Assembly: GCF_021655095.1 (NCBI RefSeq)
Contig: NZ_PPXW01000001.1
Coordinates: forward strand, 1,102,480 to 1,148,031
DNA from: Clostridium sp. Cult1
GTDB taxonomy: Bacteria > Bacillota > Clostridia > Tissierellales > Tepidimicrobiaceae
DNA: 45,552 nt
Reading direction: 5' to 3'
Positions 44,410 to 45,552 of the stretch are shown here, in pieces. How positions within the stretch are numbered: the first letter of the stretch is position 1; every line of letters begins with the position of its first letter. A program made the position numbers and the translations under genes. The notes beneath the pieces were generated by a model. It ran no database searches and was not told where the DNA came from. It worked only from the letters and a program-made list of their open reading frames with translations.

Positions 44410-44469
44410 TTTCCCAGATATGCTTATATTAAAGATAAAATTTGTAAAAGAAAGGTAGGTAATTAATTT

Positions 44470-45381
44470 ATGAAAAAATTTATGAGTATATTTTTAATCG
44501 TTATTATGGTAATGGTTATATTAGCTGGTTGTACGAACGATAGTAGTAATGGCAATACTATTGAATCTGATTCTAGCAATGGAGACGGTTTTGATACTGG
44601 TAAAATTATCAATGTAGTTACTAGGGAAGAAGGATCTGGAACTAGGGGAGCCTTTATTGAAATTGTAGGAATACTAGAGAAAGATGCAAATGGAAATGAG
44701 GAGGATAGAACTTATTCTGAGGCAATTGTACAAAATGGTACCAACGCAGTTATGACTACAGTGGCTGGTGATGAATATAGTATAGGATATATTTCTCTTG
44801 GTTCATTGAATGACACTGTAAAAGCAGTAAAAGTAAATGGAGTAGAAGCTACTGCTGAAAATATATTAAATAACTCTTATGAAGTAGCAAGGCCATTCAA
44901 TTTAGCATATAAGGGGGATTTAAATCCATTAGCTCAAGACTTTCTTAATTTCATACTTAGCTCTGAAGGACAAGATATTGTTACAAAAGAAGGGTATGTG
45001 CAAGTAGATACTCAAGCCTCAAATTATGAAAGCAATGGCACAGAAGAAGGTACTTTAGTTATAGCAGGTTCCACTTCTATATCTCCTTTAATGGAAAAAT
45101 TAGTTGAAGCATATCAAGAATTAAACTCAGGCGTATCCATAGAAGTTCAATCTACTGGTTCTTCAGCTGGAATGCAATCTGCAATGGAAGGCACTGCTGA
45201 TATTGGTATGGCTTCAAGAGAACTGAAGGATTCAGAACTTGCTGAATTAAATCCTGTAGTCATAGCTTTAGATGGAATTGCAGTTATAGTGAATAATAAT
45301 AACCCTGTAGAAGATTTAAGTATCGATGATATAAAATCAATTTATATAGGTGAAACCACTAATTGGAGTGAAATTAAATAA
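44470..45381 (+). CDS. pstS: Phosphate ABC transporter substrate-binding lipoprotein, permuted lobe order
   Basis: 303 aa. Lipoprotein signal with LAGC (Cys21). Residues ~43-180 correspond to the second half of ordinary PstS proteins (INVVTREEGSGTRGAF with phosphate-binding SGTR at 56-59, ending EGQDIVTKEGYVQV). Residues ~194-303 correspond to the first half (LVIAGSTSISPLMEKLVEAY, STGSSAG, DIGMASREL, LDGIAVIVNNNNP, ETTNWSEIK). The protein is therefore circularly permuted at the usual inter-lobe strand. It is followed by pstC. Start ATG with AAAGGTAGGT. I believe similar permuted forms exist in other Clostridia. Confidence 0.9.
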   Translation: MKKFMSIFLIVIMVMVILAGCTNDSSNGNTIESDSSNGDGFDTGKIINVVTREEGSGTRGAFIEIVGILEKDANGNEEDRTYSEAIVQNGTNAVMTTVAGDEYSIGYISLGSLNDTVKAVKVNGVEATAENILNNSYEVARPFNLAYKGDLNPLAQDFLNFILSSEGQDIVTKEGYVQVDTQASNYESNGTEEGTLVIAGSTSISPLMEKLVEAYQELNSGVSIEVQSTGSSAGMQSAMEGTADIGMASRELKDSELAELNPVVIALDGIAVIVNNNNPVEDLSIDDIKSIYIGETTNWSEIK

Positions 45382-45399
45382 GACACTCTCCCTTTCAAT

Positions 45400-45429
45400 C
45401 AATATAGCCTAGTTAACTAGGCTATATTG
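45400..45429. terminator. Hairpin between pstS and pstC
   Basis: A perfect 30-bp palindrome centred on GTTAAC (CAATATAGCCTAGTTAAC and its complement) lies 18 bases after pstS. The T-run is weak, so it may act as an attenuator or mRNA stabiliser giving more pstS than pstC. Confidence 0.7.
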
Positions 45430-45474
45430 ATTTCAAAATTTAAATCATCAAAAATAGAAATGAAGGTGAAATAT

Positions 45475-45552
45475 ATGAAGTCTAAATCCATTGAAAATTT
45501 TATGAAAATAGTGTTCTTTATATCTGCGACTATGTCTATAATTGCCATAGTA
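45475..45552 (+). CDS. pstC: Phosphate ABC transporter permease PstC, N-terminal 26 codons (cut by the window edge)
   Basis: ATG at 45475 behind GAAGGTGAA opens a frame reading MKSKSIENFMKIVFFISATMS followed by IIAIV. This looks like the short basic N terminus and first membrane helix of PstC, and the position after pstS supports the call. The rest lies beyond the window. Confidence 0.75.
   Translation, partial: MKSKSIENFMKIVFFISATMSIIAIV

Noticed and set aside
44470-45381. Two separate partial pstS genes
   Set aside because: The two halves are in one uninterrupted frame with one signal peptide, ending at a normal stop.
1-45552. CRISPR arrays, rRNA genes, insertion sequences or prophage
   Set aside because: No regularly spaced repeats, rRNA sequence, transposase or phage genes were seen.

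Overview
The window is AT-rich, with strong Shine-Dalgarno sites, frequent TTG/GTG starts, a T-box leader on serS, NiaR, and the gene order rpsF-ssb-rpsR-(MazG-like)-(DUF2232)-gdpP-rplI-dnaB. This points to a low-GC Gram-positive anaerobe of the Clostridia, plausibly Tissierellales-like (inferred from gene content only). No rRNA, CRISPR array, phage or insertion sequence was seen.

Left flank (1-6288): the start of a sodium:neurotransmitter-type symporter gene, tRNA-Ser(CGA), tadA, tRNA-Arg(CCT), a D,D-carboxypeptidase, a tiny membrane-protein gene on the opposite strand, an M1-type metallopeptidase lipoprotein, and serS with a complete T-box leader.

Centre (6289-24668): the striking part is a run of 19 same-strand genes spanning about 18.3 kb, read from right to left. 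A good promoter (24640-24668) followed by a perfect 20-bp palindrome lies at its head and a terminator (6229-6278) at its tail. It encodes eight radical SAM enzymes: three SPASM-type, two with a C-terminal YGWDEF signature, two of a CRHC-type family and one cobalamin-binding-type. With them are two paralogous glycosyltransferase-like proteins, three paralogous TPR-like proteins, a sugar-nucleotidyltransferase-like protein, a class III aminotransferase, an ABC-2 exporter, a protein of unknown family, and a 105-residue peptide. That peptide has a leader-like helical region followed by a very acidic Tyr/Thr/Phe-containing tail. My reading is an undescribed peptide-based (RiPP-like) natural product pathway in which a ribosomal scaffold is modified by many radical SAM enzymes, decorated and exported. 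The family assignments are well supported; the pathway is inference. Two genes here appear to use non-standard start codons (ATC, GTA) or carry small sequence errors.

Right of the cluster (24669-32738): an empty stretch with a strong hairpin, a stand-alone PTS IIC-like membrane protein next to the niacin repressor gene niaR, tRNA-Glu(TTC), an APC permease, and a sulfur group: a coenzyme A-disulfide reductase/rhodanese fusion, a LysR regulator and a YeeE/YedE thiosulfate-type transporter.

Right end (32739-45552): core replication and translation genes on the minus strand (a DnaC-like loader, a DnaD-domain protein, HD-GYP, GNAT, a flavodiiron protein, dnaB, rplI, gdpP, DUF2232, MazG-like, rpsR, ssb, rpsF). 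A phosphate transport operon then begins on the plus strand with Pho-box-like repeats, a pstS whose two lobes are in permuted order, and the first codons of pstC.
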